From Cohnella phaseoli (GTDB lineage Bacteria > Bacillota > Bacilli > Paenibacillales > Paenibacillaceae): 64,000 nt of DNA. Made by a program: the position numbers and the translations under genes. Where the stretch lies: NCBI RefSeq assembly GCF_003386235.1, contig NZ_QRDZ01000027.1, forward strand, positions 78,073 through 142,072, read 5' to 3'. Of this stretch, positions 25,936-33,072 are shown piece after piece (position 1 is the stretch's first letter; each line of letters opens with the position of its first letter). Below the pieces are notes generated by a model, which ran no database searches, was not told where the DNA came from, and saw only the letters and a list, made by a program, of their open reading frames with translations.

Positions 25936-27684
25936 ATGAATCCCAAACGTTCGCTTCGTTACAAATTAATCGTCGGCTTCGTCACGATCGCGCTGCCGCT
26001 TGTTTGTCTGCTGCTCTACAGCAACTATATGGCGTCAAATTCAGTGCGGGAGCAAGCGGCGGAATCGAACCGCAGCATGATCGCCTTGTATTCGAACCAG
26101 ATTCAGACGGCTCTCGCCATAGAGACCAACTACTTGTACGATCTGGCTTCCAACGACGTCGACATTTTGTCCTTGGGCAAACTAGAAGGCTCGTCCAGCG
26201 ATTATACTTTGACAAAAGTTCGCATTCTACACAGCTTGGACCGGTATAATCGGTTCGACAGCAGCGTCGATACGCAGTTCGCCTACTCCGTCGCTCATCG
26301 CGATTTTATTCCAACGCAAATTCCCGGCGAGAACTACGACGAGATGCTGCAAATCAGGCAATGTCTGGAGCGCCGCCTGAAGGACGCCCAACCGGGCAGT
26401 CCGTATTTTACTCAGTGGAAGGCAACCTCCTGCGGCGATACGTACGGCTTGATGCGGATCGTCGATTCCGGCTCCGGGGTTTATCTTGGCGCCTGGGTCA
26501 GGCTCGACCATCTGATGGTTCCGCTGGAATTAATTCAGCTGGGAAGGGAAGGCTTTGCCGCTTTTGCGAACGCGGAAGGCAGGCTGCTCACGGGAACGGC
26601 TGCAAACAAAGGGTTGACCGGATCGCCCGTAATCGATTCCGCAGCGCCCTATCAACGGATGACAGGCAAAGAGGATACCTACATTGTCGTCAGCCATCCG
26701 GTCGCTTCGACCGATGTGGAGCTTGCCGCGTTCATCCCTGAGCAGGGAATGCTGCAAAACCTGTCGCGCTTCCGCGAGTTTATTTCGTGGATTCCGATTT
26801 TCGTTGTCGTGCTGCTGTCCCTCTATTTGCTCTATTTGAACCAAATCATAATTCGACCGGTGAACGAACTGCTTAAAGGGATGAGAACGCTCAAAAGGGG
26901 AGATTGGGAATTCCGCCTTACCGGCTCCCCGTCCAAGGAGTTTCATCTGGTGAACGAGAGCTTTAACGATATGGTTCAACAAATTCAAACTCTGCAGATT
27001 CACGTCTACGAGGAACAAATTCGCACGCACAAGGCGGAGTTGAAGCATTTGCAGCTGCAGATCAATCCGCACTTTCTGCTCAACAGCATCAACGTCGTCT
27101 ACAACTTGGCCCAGATCAAAAATTACAGCGTCATTCAGGCGATGTGCCTGAATCTCGTGAAATATTTTCGCTTCGCGACCAAAACCGGTCAACCCTTCGT
27201 CGCTTTGGCGGAGGAGATGGAGCATATGGACAGCTATTTACGGATTCAGCAGCTGCGTTTTCCCGGAAGAATTACATTTGTGATCGAGATGGAGGGCAAT
27301 GTCGGGGAGATTCCGATTCCGCCGCTTGTCGTTCAGCCGTTTATTGAGAATGCCGTGAAGCATGGCTTCGATTTTATGGATGAGCCTTTTCACATTGAGA
27401 TTCGGGCACGGTTGGAGGAGGGGAGCTGTCGGATTCGGATTGCCGACAACGGCTCCGGTTTTCCGGAGGAGGTTCTGGCCGAACTGCAGAGCGGGAGCTA
27501 TTTTATGAGGAACGACGATCTGCACTTAGGGATGCGCAACAGTTATCATCGTCTGCACCTGCTGTACGGCAGCGGGACCGGATTGTCGTTCGGCAACGGG
27601 CGCGATTCGGGGGCGTGGGTGGAGCTGGAAATTCCCGCGGAAAACAAGGAACAAGCGGAATGGCTGACGAGCCGCAGCGGATAA
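25936..27684 (+). CDS. YesM-like sensor histidine kinase
   Basis: A 582-residue membrane kinase. The N-terminal helix, an extracellular sensor of about 230 residues (Cache-like) and a second helix (FISWIPIFVVVLLSLYLLYL) precede a HAMP segment. The His_kinase domain carries LKHLQLQINPHFLLNSINVV (phospho-acceptor His in NPHF), and the ATPase domain has PPLVVQPFIENAVKHGFDFM and IRIADNGSGFP. It probably senses sugar or wall fragments and signals to the AraC response regulator downstream, 17 bp after its stop. Confidence 0.93.
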   Translation: MNPKRSLRYKLIVGFVTIALPLVCLLLYSNYMASNSVREQAAESNRSMIALYSNQIQTALAIETNYLYDLASNDVDILSLGKLEGSSSDYTLTKVRILHSLDRYNRFDSSVDTQFAYSVAHRDFIPTQIPGENYDEMLQIRQCLERRLKDAQPGSPYFTQWKATSCGDTYGLMRIVDSGSGVYLGAWVRLDHLMVPLELIQLGREGFAAFANAEGRLLTGTAANKGLTGSPVIDSAAPYQRMTGKEDTYIVVSHPVASTDVELAAFIPEQGMLQNLSRFREFISWIPIFVVVLLSLYLLYLNQIIIRPVNELLKGMRTLKRGDWEFRLTGSPSKEFHLVNESFNDMVQQIQTLQIHVYEEQIRTHKAELKHLQLQINPHFLLNSINVVYNLAQIKNYSVIQAMCLNLVKYFRFATKTGQPFVALAEEMEHMDSYLRIQQLRFPGRITFVIEMEGNVGEIPIPPLVVQPFIENAVKHGFDFMDEPFHIEIRARLEEGSCRIRIADNGSGFPEEVLAELQSGSYFMRNDDLHLGMRNSYHRLHLLYGSGTGLSFGNGRDSGAWVELEIPAENKEQAEWLTSRSG

Positions 27685-27701
27685 AGCCGGAGGTGAACGA
27701 T

Positions 27702-29300
27702 TTGCGGGTGCTTATTGTCGATGATGAGATGTACGCAGTCATGGGGATCAAGGATGCGATCGATTGGCAGGGGCTGGGCGTGACCGACGTATGCGAGGCT
27801 TACAATATGCGGGAAGCGGTGAAAATACTGGAGCGCCAGCCGGTCGATGTCATGATCTGCGATATCGAGATGCCGAAGGGGACGGGAATCGAGCTGTTGG
27901 AGTGGGTGAACGAGCGGTCTCTTCGGATGGAGACGATCTTTCTGACTGCACATGGCGACTTCCGGTTTATGCAGCGGGCGATCCAGTTAAGCAGCTTTGA
28001 TTATATTATGAAGCCGGTGGAGTTTGGCGTGCTGGAGCAGACGATCCGCAAAGCGCTGGATACGGTGCAGAAGAAGAAGGCTGAATTGGCGCTTACGGAG
28101 CAATATAAGCCCTATTACGAGCTGTGGAACAAGAAGAAGACGCTGCTCAGCGAGAAGTTCTGGTACGATTTGCTGGCGGAACGCATCGTGGTCGGTCCCG
28201 GCGACGAGGAACGGCTGCCGGCGGAGTATGGGATTGCGATGCAGGCGGATGCGAAGCTGCTTCCGGTAGTCGTCAGTGTGGAAAATTGGAAAAGGGAGCT
28301 CAGCACGCGGGACGAGGAGGTGATGGAGTATGCGATTCGTCAGTCGGTGTCGGAGATGGTCGTCGCCGATTCCAGCGGGGAGGTTGTGCAGACGAAGCAT
28401 GGGGTAACGGTAGCGCTGCCGTACGTTTCTCCTGACGAGGAAGGGACGCTGCGGGAGGTCGTCGGCGAACGGTGCGGCAGATACATTGAAGCTTGCAGCA
28501 CGTATTTGAACTGCTCGGTGTCCTGCTATATCGGAGAGCCTGTGCTGCTGCGCGAGCTTACGCCGATGTACAAAGCGCTGCTCGCGCTCGAATACAACAA
28601 TCTCAGCGAATCGAACCAGCTCAATTGGCTAAGCAAACAGGAGGCCGAGCCAGCGGCCGACCCGCGGCTGCCGGACTTTGGCGCGTGGACGCTGCTGCTG
28701 GAGAACGGCAAGGCGGAGGAGCTGGGAGCGCGGCTGAACGCGAGTTTGCGGGAGCTGGCTGCGGATCGTCGCTTTGGGGCAAGTGTGCTTCAAGCCTATT
28801 ATCTCGGCTTTCTGCAAATGGTGTATTATCTGCTGCAGAAGAAAGGGCTGTCGGCCTATCGGCTGCTGCAGGATGCAGGCGTTCCCGCCGAAGCGTCTCC
28901 GCGCACGTTGGAACAGATGGAGGACTGGGGGATCCGCATTATTCGCACGGTTCACAGATATCTGTTCCAGGAGGAATCGACGATAGAGCGTCTATGCGCC
29001 TACATTTCCGAGCATCTGGCGGAAAATATCACGCGCGAGATGCTGGCCGAGCACGTGTATTTGAATTCGGCGTACCTGTCCCGTCTGTTCAAGAAAGAGA
29101 AGGGGATGAGCATCACCGACTATCTTCTGCAGGAACGCATGCGGATCGCCCGGGATCTAATCGAGAGCTCGACGCTTCCGATCTCGGACATCGCGCAGTC
29201 GGTTGGCTTCAGCAACTTCTCCTACTTCGCCAAAATGTTCAAAAAGGTGCACAATGTAAACCCTCAGCAGCTTCGGAAGTTATCGGGCTGTCCGGGATGA
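27702..29300 (+). CDS. AraC-type response regulator (YesN-like)
   Basis: About 532 residues. An N-terminal receiver domain (LRVLIVDDEMYAVMGIKDAI, phospho-acceptor Asp in VMICDIEMPKG, conserved Lys in YIMKPVEFG) is followed by a long linker and a C-terminal AraC domain with two HTH motifs (NITREMLAEHVYLNSAYLSR and ISDIAQSVGFSNFSYFAKMF). The TTG at 27702 is chosen because GGAGGTGA lies 8 nt upstream and puts the protein start at the usual VLIVDDE position. An ATG at 27660, overlapping the kinase gene, is an alternative. It should activate the upstream sugar transporter genes. Confidence 0.9.
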   Translation: MRVLIVDDEMYAVMGIKDAIDWQGLGVTDVCEAYNMREAVKILERQPVDVMICDIEMPKGTGIELLEWVNERSLRMETIFLTAHGDFRFMQRAIQLSSFDYIMKPVEFGVLEQTIRKALDTVQKKKAELALTEQYKPYYELWNKKKTLLSEKFWYDLLAERIVVGPGDEERLPAEYGIAMQADAKLLPVVVSVENWKRELSTRDEEVMEYAIRQSVSEMVVADSSGEVVQTKHGVTVALPYVSPDEEGTLREVVGERCGRYIEACSTYLNCSVSCYIGEPVLLRELTPMYKALLALEYNNLSESNQLNWLSKQEAEPAADPRLPDFGAWTLLLENGKAEELGARLNASLRELAADRRFGASVLQAYYLGFLQMVYYLLQKKGLSAYRLLQDAGVPAEASPRTLEQMEDWGIRIIRTVHRYLFQEESTIERLCAYISEHLAENITREMLAEHVYLNSAYLSRLFKKEKGMSITDYLLQERMRIARDLIESSTLPISDIAQSVGFSNFSYFAKMFKKVHNVNPQQLRKLSGCPG

Positions 29301-29308
29301 GGGAGGAA

Positions 29309-29770
29309 GGCCAAAAAAGTGCCTCGGTGCTCGCCGAGCGGGGGAGCGTAGGCCAAAAAAGTGCCTCGGCGCTCGTCGAGCGGGGTAGCGTAGGCCAAAA
29401 AAGTGCCTCAGCGTTCGCCTGGCTGGGTAGCGTAGGCCCAAAAAGTGCCTCGATGCTCGCTTGGCTGGGGAGCGTAGGCCAAAAAAGTGCCTCGATGCTC
29501 GACGAGCGTGGGAGCGTAGGCCCAAAAAGTGCCTCAGCGTTCGCCAAGCGGGGTAGCGTAGGCCAAAAAAGTGCCTCGATGCTCGCCTGGCTGTGGAGCG
29601 TAGGCCAAAAAAGTGCCTCGGCGCTCGCCGAGCGGGGTAGCGTAGGCCAAAAAAGTGCCTCGATGCTTGCCTGGCTGGGTAGCATAGGCCAAAAAAGTGC
29701 CTCGGCGCTCGTCGAGCGGGGCATCGTAGGCCAAAAAAGTGCCTCGTCGCTCGCAGGGCAGGGTATCGAA
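29309..29770. repeat. Minisatellite: 11 tandem units of 42 bp
   Basis: Exactly eleven 42-bp units fill the region just after the response-regulator stop. Each begins GGCCAAAAAAGTGCCTC. Two classes of variable core occur, one CTCGCCGAGCGGGG-like and one CTCGCCTGGCTGGG-like. Because 42 is a multiple of three and no stops occur, several frames on both strands remain open and give long spurious proteins (14-residue repeats such as GQKSASVLAERGSV). The units lack CRISPR spacers. Related 42-bp units occur on the other strand at 63767-63850. The rest of 29301-29894 shows no gene. Confidence 0.92.
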
Positions 29771-29894
29771 TAAACAATCGAAGGAGCACACCCTCGCAAC
29801 AGCCTGCCAGACTGTTTCGACCTTCGTTTGCGGTTCGGCTATACGCAATTGCGATCTGCCGGACCGGGATCCACAATCCTCCATCCTCTAAATC

Positions 29895-29933
29895 TTGACA
29901 CTCGCCCTGTGTTGTAACTATAATGATTACAAC
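29895..29933 (+). promoter_or_regulatory. Promoter with palindromic operator for the Rrf2 regulator gene
   Basis: TTGACA (29895-29900) and TATAAT (29919-29924) are separated by 18 bp, a near-ideal housekeeping promoter. The -10 is embedded in an inverted repeat GTTGTAA-N9-TTACAAC (29911-29933). A repressor bound there would block the polymerase. The same arms recur at 30415-30441 before the partner gene. Confidence 0.85.
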
Positions 29934-29948
29934 GAAAGGGTGTTGCGC

Positions 29949-30386
29949 ATGAAAATCAGCAGCCGTTTTGCTATAGCGGTACACGTGTTGTCGCTGCTTG
30001 CAGTTACGCCAAGCGCTCATAATACTTCGGAGTGGATTGCCGGAAGCGTTGGGACTAATCCGGTTATTATCAGGCGAATTTTGGGGCAGCTTAAGAAGGC
30101 GGGGCTTGCGACGGTTAAGGCGGGGAGCGGCGGTGCTCGTCTGTCGAGAGGCTTGGACGAGATTTCTCTTCTGGATGTCTATCGCGCGGTGGATGTTGTC
30201 GAGGAGGGCAAGTTGTTCCATATCCATAATGAGCCTAACCCGCAATGCCAAGTCGGCGCTAACATTCAAGCGGTTCTCCAACTGCTGCTGGCGCGAGCGC
30301 AGGAAGCAATGGAAGGCGTTCTGGCCGACATCACCATGGAGGAACTCGTATCCGTCCTTTCCAAGCAGATTCAAGCACAAGCTTGA
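29949..30386 (+). CDS. Rrf2-family transcriptional regulator (YwnA-like)
   Basis: A 145-residue regulator of the Rrf2 family: MKISSRFAIAVHVLSLLAVT, TSEWIAGSVGTNPVIIRRIL and GLATVKAGSGGARLSRGLDE form the winged helix and wing. It has a single Cys (NPQCQVG), not the three-Cys cluster of iron-sulfur members, as in the YwnA branch. Its neighbour is an NAD(P)-binding protein, matching the ywnA-ywnB pair of Bacillus subtilis. Palindromic operators lie before both genes, so it most likely represses itself and the partner. ATG 29949 follows GAAAGGG. Confidence 0.9.
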   Translation: MKISSRFAIAVHVLSLLAVTPSAHNTSEWIAGSVGTNPVIIRRILGQLKKAGLATVKAGSGGARLSRGLDEISLLDVYRAVDVVEEGKLFHIHNEPNPQCQVGANIQAVLQLLLARAQEAMEGVLADITMEELVSVLSKQIQAQA

Positions 30387-30414
30387 GGCGGGCGGACTGC
30401 AGTTTTTCATACGC

Positions 30415-30441
30415 AAGTTGTAACCATAATGGTTACAACTT
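30415..30441. promoter_or_regulatory. Perfect 13-1-13 palindromic operator upstream of ywnB-like gene
   Basis: The 27-nt segment reads the same on both strands except the centre base. Its left arm is AAGTTGTAACCAT. Inside is the -10-like CATAAT (30425-30430). It shares GTTGTAAC arms with the site at 29911-29933, so both are probably bound by the Rrf2 regulator. Confidence 0.85.
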
Positions 30442-30501
30442 AGCGGAAAAAGCTTCACCCTTTCCCTCATAAAAACCACTTTGCTTAGGAGGCAAACGAC
30501 T

Positions 30502-31143
30502 ATGAAAATCGGAATTATCGCGGCAAGCGGCAAAGCAGGCACAGCTATTCTGAAGGAAGCGGTAGCGAGAGGTCATGAGGTTACGGCGTTCGTGCGCGAT
30601 GCAGCGAAAATCAAGGAAAGCGGAGTTAAGGTTGTGCAGAAGGACGCGTTCCAACTGACGGCGGAGGATGTAACGGGTTTGGATGTCGTCGTGAACGCCT
30701 TCGGAGCTCCGCTCGGTCAGGAGCATCTGCATGTGGAAGCGGGTCGGTCTCTGATTCAAGCGTTCCAAGGCGCACCGGATACCCGTTTGATTATCGTCGG
30801 AGGCGCCGGCAGCTTGTACGTGGACGAAGCCAAAACGCTGCGAGTAGTGGACACGCCCGACTTCCCGGATCTGTTCAAAGCGACGGCTTCCAATCAAGCT
30901 CAGAATCTCCAGGACCTGAAGGAGTCGACAGGCGTCAAGTGGACCTTCGTCAGCCCGTCCGCCTTCTTTAACCCGGAAGGCAAGCGAACAGGGACATATC
31001 GTACCGGTAAAGACCATCTGCTGGTTAACTCCTCAGGCGAAAGCCATGTCAGCTATGCCGACTACGCGATCGCTATCGTCGATGAGATCGAGAATCCGCA
31101 ACACGTAAATGAGCGGTTTACAGTCGTTTCCGATTTTGAATAG
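30502..31143 (+). CDS. NAD(P)-binding oxidoreductase-like protein (YwnB-like)
   Basis: A 213-residue atypical SDR/NmrA-like protein. The N-terminal Rossmann motif is MKIGIIAASGKAGTAILKEA, then ARGHEVTAFVRDAAKI. Further features are GLDVVVNAFGAPLGQEHLHV and IIVGGAGSLYVDEAKTL. It binds NAD(P)H and may act as a quinone or stress reductase or a redox sensor; the reaction is unknown. AGGAGG at 30487-30492 fixes the ATG at 30502. It follows the Rrf2 gene behind a palindromic operator and ends before a hairpin terminator. Confidence 0.88.
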   Translation: MKIGIIAASGKAGTAILKEAVARGHEVTAFVRDAAKIKESGVKVVQKDAFQLTAEDVTGLDVVVNAFGAPLGQEHLHVEAGRSLIQAFQGAPDTRLIIVGGAGSLYVDEAKTLRVVDTPDFPDLFKATASNQAQNLQDLKESTGVKWTFVSPSAFFNPEGKRTGTYRTGKDHLLVNSSGESHVSYADYAIAIVDEIENPQHVNERFTVVSDFE

Positions 31144-31161
31144 AGCCCCTGTCGAACGAAA

Positions 31162-31206
31162 AAGGTGCAGGCTATTTCCCGTTGACGGAGTAGCTGCACC
31201 TTCTTT
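31162..31206 (+). terminator. Terminator after ywnB-like gene
   Basis: AAGGTGCAGGCTA pairs with TAGCTGCACCTT (one bulged G) at 31162-31202, followed by TTCTTT. Confidence 0.75.
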
Positions 31207-31210
31207 GCCG

Positions 31211-31384
31211 TTATTCTCTTTCGCTTTGGTGATCGGCAGTCGCGTTCGCCGCCCCGTTCTGCTCGAACGCCTCAGCCGCCTCCTCAGCGGAGAACTCTAC
31301 GTCATCTTCTCCGGGGACAGGCATCTTGTTAAGCGGGATGGATTGAACCTCCGCCTTCGATAATTTGTCTCGGTGATTGGCCAT
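31211..31384 (-). CDS. Small acidic protein, possibly YfhD-like
   Basis: A 57-residue acidic protein, MANHRDKLSKAEVQSIPLNK onward. The segment DDVEFSAEEAAEAFEQNGAA followed by ADHQSERE resembles the DVEFS...AD signature I recall from the YfhD family of small Bacillus proteins, but this was not checked. A GAGGAG site lies upstream on the minus strand, a little far from the ATG. The function is unknown. It could also be a lineage-specific small protein. Confidence 0.5.
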   Translation of the reverse strand: MANHRDKLSKAEVQSIPLNKMPVPGEDDVEFSAEEAAEAFEQNGAANATADHQSERE

Positions 31385-31713
31385 GAGAACATCGCTCCTC
31401 TGCATCGTTAATTAGATCCACTGATTAGTGTGCAATGGAGACGGTTCGTTTATGCGCCGCACAAGAAGCAAGCGTCTTCGCTGCTCAGTGCTGCATGCAT
31501 TACGGCGCGTTCGGCCGTAAGGCCGACATCTGAATCTGCATTAAACCGCAAGCTGCGAAATTCGCGATGACCCTGGCGCGGTTTCGTAGCTTTCTTCTTT
31601 AATTCGAAGTATACTGACGGAAACAAGAGCAAACGCCGGATGAAGAACGGATAACGGGATAAAACGGCGCATCTTCTCCGGACGCGGCCGGGGATTAGAC
31701 GGGGGCGGAACGC
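31385..31713. other. Intergenic region upstream of ComQ-like gene
   Basis: I see no gene in this 329-bp gap. It contains a short hairpin with a GTAA tetraloop (TCGGCC-GTAA-GGCCGA, 31511-31526) without a T run, and a TATACT -10-like hexamer at 31610-31615 without a clear -35. GGGGGCGG at 31701-31708 is the ribosome binding site for the next gene. Confidence 0.5.
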
Positions 31714-32703
31714 ATGAATGGAATGCGGGAGGTTTGGCTGGGACGGTACGAGGGGGAGCTAGCGCGGATATTTGCGGAAGCGACGGACGGTCTTTCGGCA
31801 TTGCCGGCACCTCTCGCCGATTTGGCATCGTCGCTGCTGAAGAGCTTCAATCCAGTGGCCTCGAATTCGGGAGAAGCCGGCGGAGGAACGAACTACATTT
31901 GCTTTCTTCTGCCTTTCTGGTTCAAGGAGCTGACCGGGTGTGGGGACGATCTGTGCCGGGAACTCGCGGTTGGCAACGTGTACGCGATGCTGCACTTCTT
32001 CTTGCTCGACGATGTGATGGATGCGAAGGCCGTTGTAGACCTAAAGGAGACGAGACGCGCATTGGCACTTGGTCAGATGCTGCATGAGGCGTTTAAACGG
32101 CGGTATGGGTATTATTTTCCGGCGGAATCCCCGCTTTGGGAGCGGTACGAGACGTATCTCGCCGACTGGGCTTGTGCCGTTGCAGATGAAGGCGACCAGA
32201 AGGCAGATCCCGCTAATCCCGCTGCTCTGGCGCGCAAATCGGCGCCCGTGAAGCTGTGCGCGGCAGGCATGCTGCTAGTGTCCGGGCGGGCGGAGCGCCT
32301 TCCCCAGATGGAGGAGGCGCTCGATCTCGCTCTGGCGACGCTGCAGCTTTCCGACGATTGGGCCGACTGGCGGGAGGACTTGGCCGAGGACGGGGAAAGG
32401 CGCAACGCTTTTCTGACGCTCGTTCGGCGTGCGCTGGAACTCCCTTCGAACCAACCGTTGGAAGAACGGTTGGTCAAACGAGGGATCTATCGGATTGGCT
32501 GTTTGCGAGAGTTGGTTGGAATCGCCAAAGGGCATCACGAGAAACTCGTAAATATGCCCGAAGTTCCTGAAGCGTTGCTGGCCTTTCATGCGGATATTGT
32601 AATGGGGCTTGAGAAGGATGCTATTGAAACGGAAGAACGAGTTGATCAATTGGCAGCCGAAGGCGGATTATCCATGCTTTTGTCGAATCTATCAAATAAA
32701 TGA
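31714..32703 (+). CDS. ComQ-like class I isoprenoid enzyme / polyprenyl synthase family protein
   Basis: A 329-residue, largely helical protein with both aspartate-rich motifs of trans-isoprenyl diphosphate synthases: DDVMD at 99-103 (within FFLLDDVMDAK) and DDWADWRED at 214-222 (DDxxDxxxD). These bind Mg2+ and the diphosphate of an allylic substrate. The rest diverges from housekeeping FPP/GGPP synthases and the chain-length region is not typical. ComQ, which prenylates Trp of the ComX pheromone, is a member of this superfamily. The next gene encodes a small leader peptide ending in Trp, which makes a peptide-prenylating role attractive. A terpene-forming enzyme is the alternative. The ATG at 31714 has GGGGGCGG upstream. 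Confidence 0.75.
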   Translation: MNGMREVWLGRYEGELARIFAEATDGLSALPAPLADLASSLLKSFNPVASNSGEAGGGTNYICFLLPFWFKELTGCGDDLCRELAVGNVYAMLHFFLLDDVMDAKAVVDLKETRRALALGQMLHEAFKRRYGYYFPAESPLWERYETYLADWACAVADEGDQKADPANPAALARKSAPVKLCAAGMLLVSGRAERLPQMEEALDLALATLQLSDDWADWREDLAEDGERRNAFLTLVRRALELPSNQPLEERLVKRGIYRIGCLRELVGIAKGHHEKLVNMPEVPEALLAFHADIVMGLEKDAIETEERVDQLAAEGGLSMLLSNLSNK

Positions 32704-32723
32704 GGACTTTTGACCGAGGTCCA

Positions 32724-32732
32724 TGGTATGAT
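32724..32732 (+). promoter_or_regulatory. Extended -10 element before the NHLP peptide gene
   Basis: TGGTATGAT fits TGnTATnAT in the 69-bp gap between the ComQ-like gene and the peptide gene. A separate, stronger transcript for the precursor peptide is common in peptide systems. No convincing -35 is present at the right distance. Confidence 0.35.
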
Positions 32733-32772
32733 GAAAATAGGCTTAACCACATTTTGGGAAGGGCGTGCTCTC

Positions 32773-33009
32773 ATGTCACTGGAATCTCTTAAAGTGCAGA
32801 TTATCAAGAAAGCTTGGGAAGATCCCGCTTTCAAGACAAGTCTTCTGAGCGAACCTAAGGAAGCGATCAAAGCTGCGTTCGGGATCGACATTCCCGCCGG
32901 CATCGACCTGAAGGTCGTAGAAGAAACCGCTTCGCAGTACTTCCTGGTACTTCCTCCAAACCCGGAGGATGTCGACGGCGGAGACCCAAGCGTCAATATC
33001 GTGTGGTAA
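32773..33009 (+). CDS. NHLP-family precursor peptide with C-terminal Trp (candidate RiPP or pheromone)
   Basis: A 78-residue peptide whose first 65 residues match the nitrile-hydratase-like leader pattern: LKVQIIKKAWEDPAFKTSLL, then SEPKEAIKAAFGIDIPAGID and LKVVEETASQYFLVLPPNPE. A Gly-Gly at 69-70 is the expected leader-cleavage site. It leaves DPSVNIVW, an octapeptide ending in Trp, as the putative product. NHLP leaders are used by proteusin-type RiPPs; the very short, Trp-ended core is unlike proteusins but similar in size and Trp content to ComX pheromones. ATG 32773 has GAAGGG about 9 nt upstream. A strong terminator follows. No radical SAM, YcaO, lanthionine or C39-peptidase exporter gene is in the window. 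Confidence 0.8.
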   Translation: MSLESLKVQIIKKAWEDPAFKTSLLSEPKEAIKAAFGIDIPAGIDLKVVEETASQYFLVLPPNPEDVDGGDPSVNIVW

Positions 33010-33026
33010 TGGAATACGGTCTGCGG

Positions 33027-33060
33027 AAGAATCGAAGGGTTTTCCTTCGGTTCTTTTTTT
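33027..33060 (+). terminator. Terminator after NHLP peptide gene
   Basis: A 12-bp stem (33027-33038 with 33044-33055, one G-U pair), GTTTT loop and a T run to 33060. It separates the peptide gene from the convergent kinase gene. Confidence 0.85.
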
Positions 33061-33072
33061 GGCGTTGAACGG

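Noticed and set aside
29309..29770. Possible CRISPR array
   Set aside because: Units are directly tandem without unique spacers, and no cas genes are nearby.
28493..29773. 426-codon plus-strand frame ending in GQKSAS repeats
   Set aside because: It overlaps the AraC response regulator in another frame and then reads through the minisatellite.
29280..30542. 420-codon minus-strand open frame with PARRAPRHFFGL repeats
   Set aside because: It is the reverse translation of the 42-bp minisatellite plus antisense of the Rrf2 gene; there is no ribosome binding site, and the repeat period alone keeps it open.
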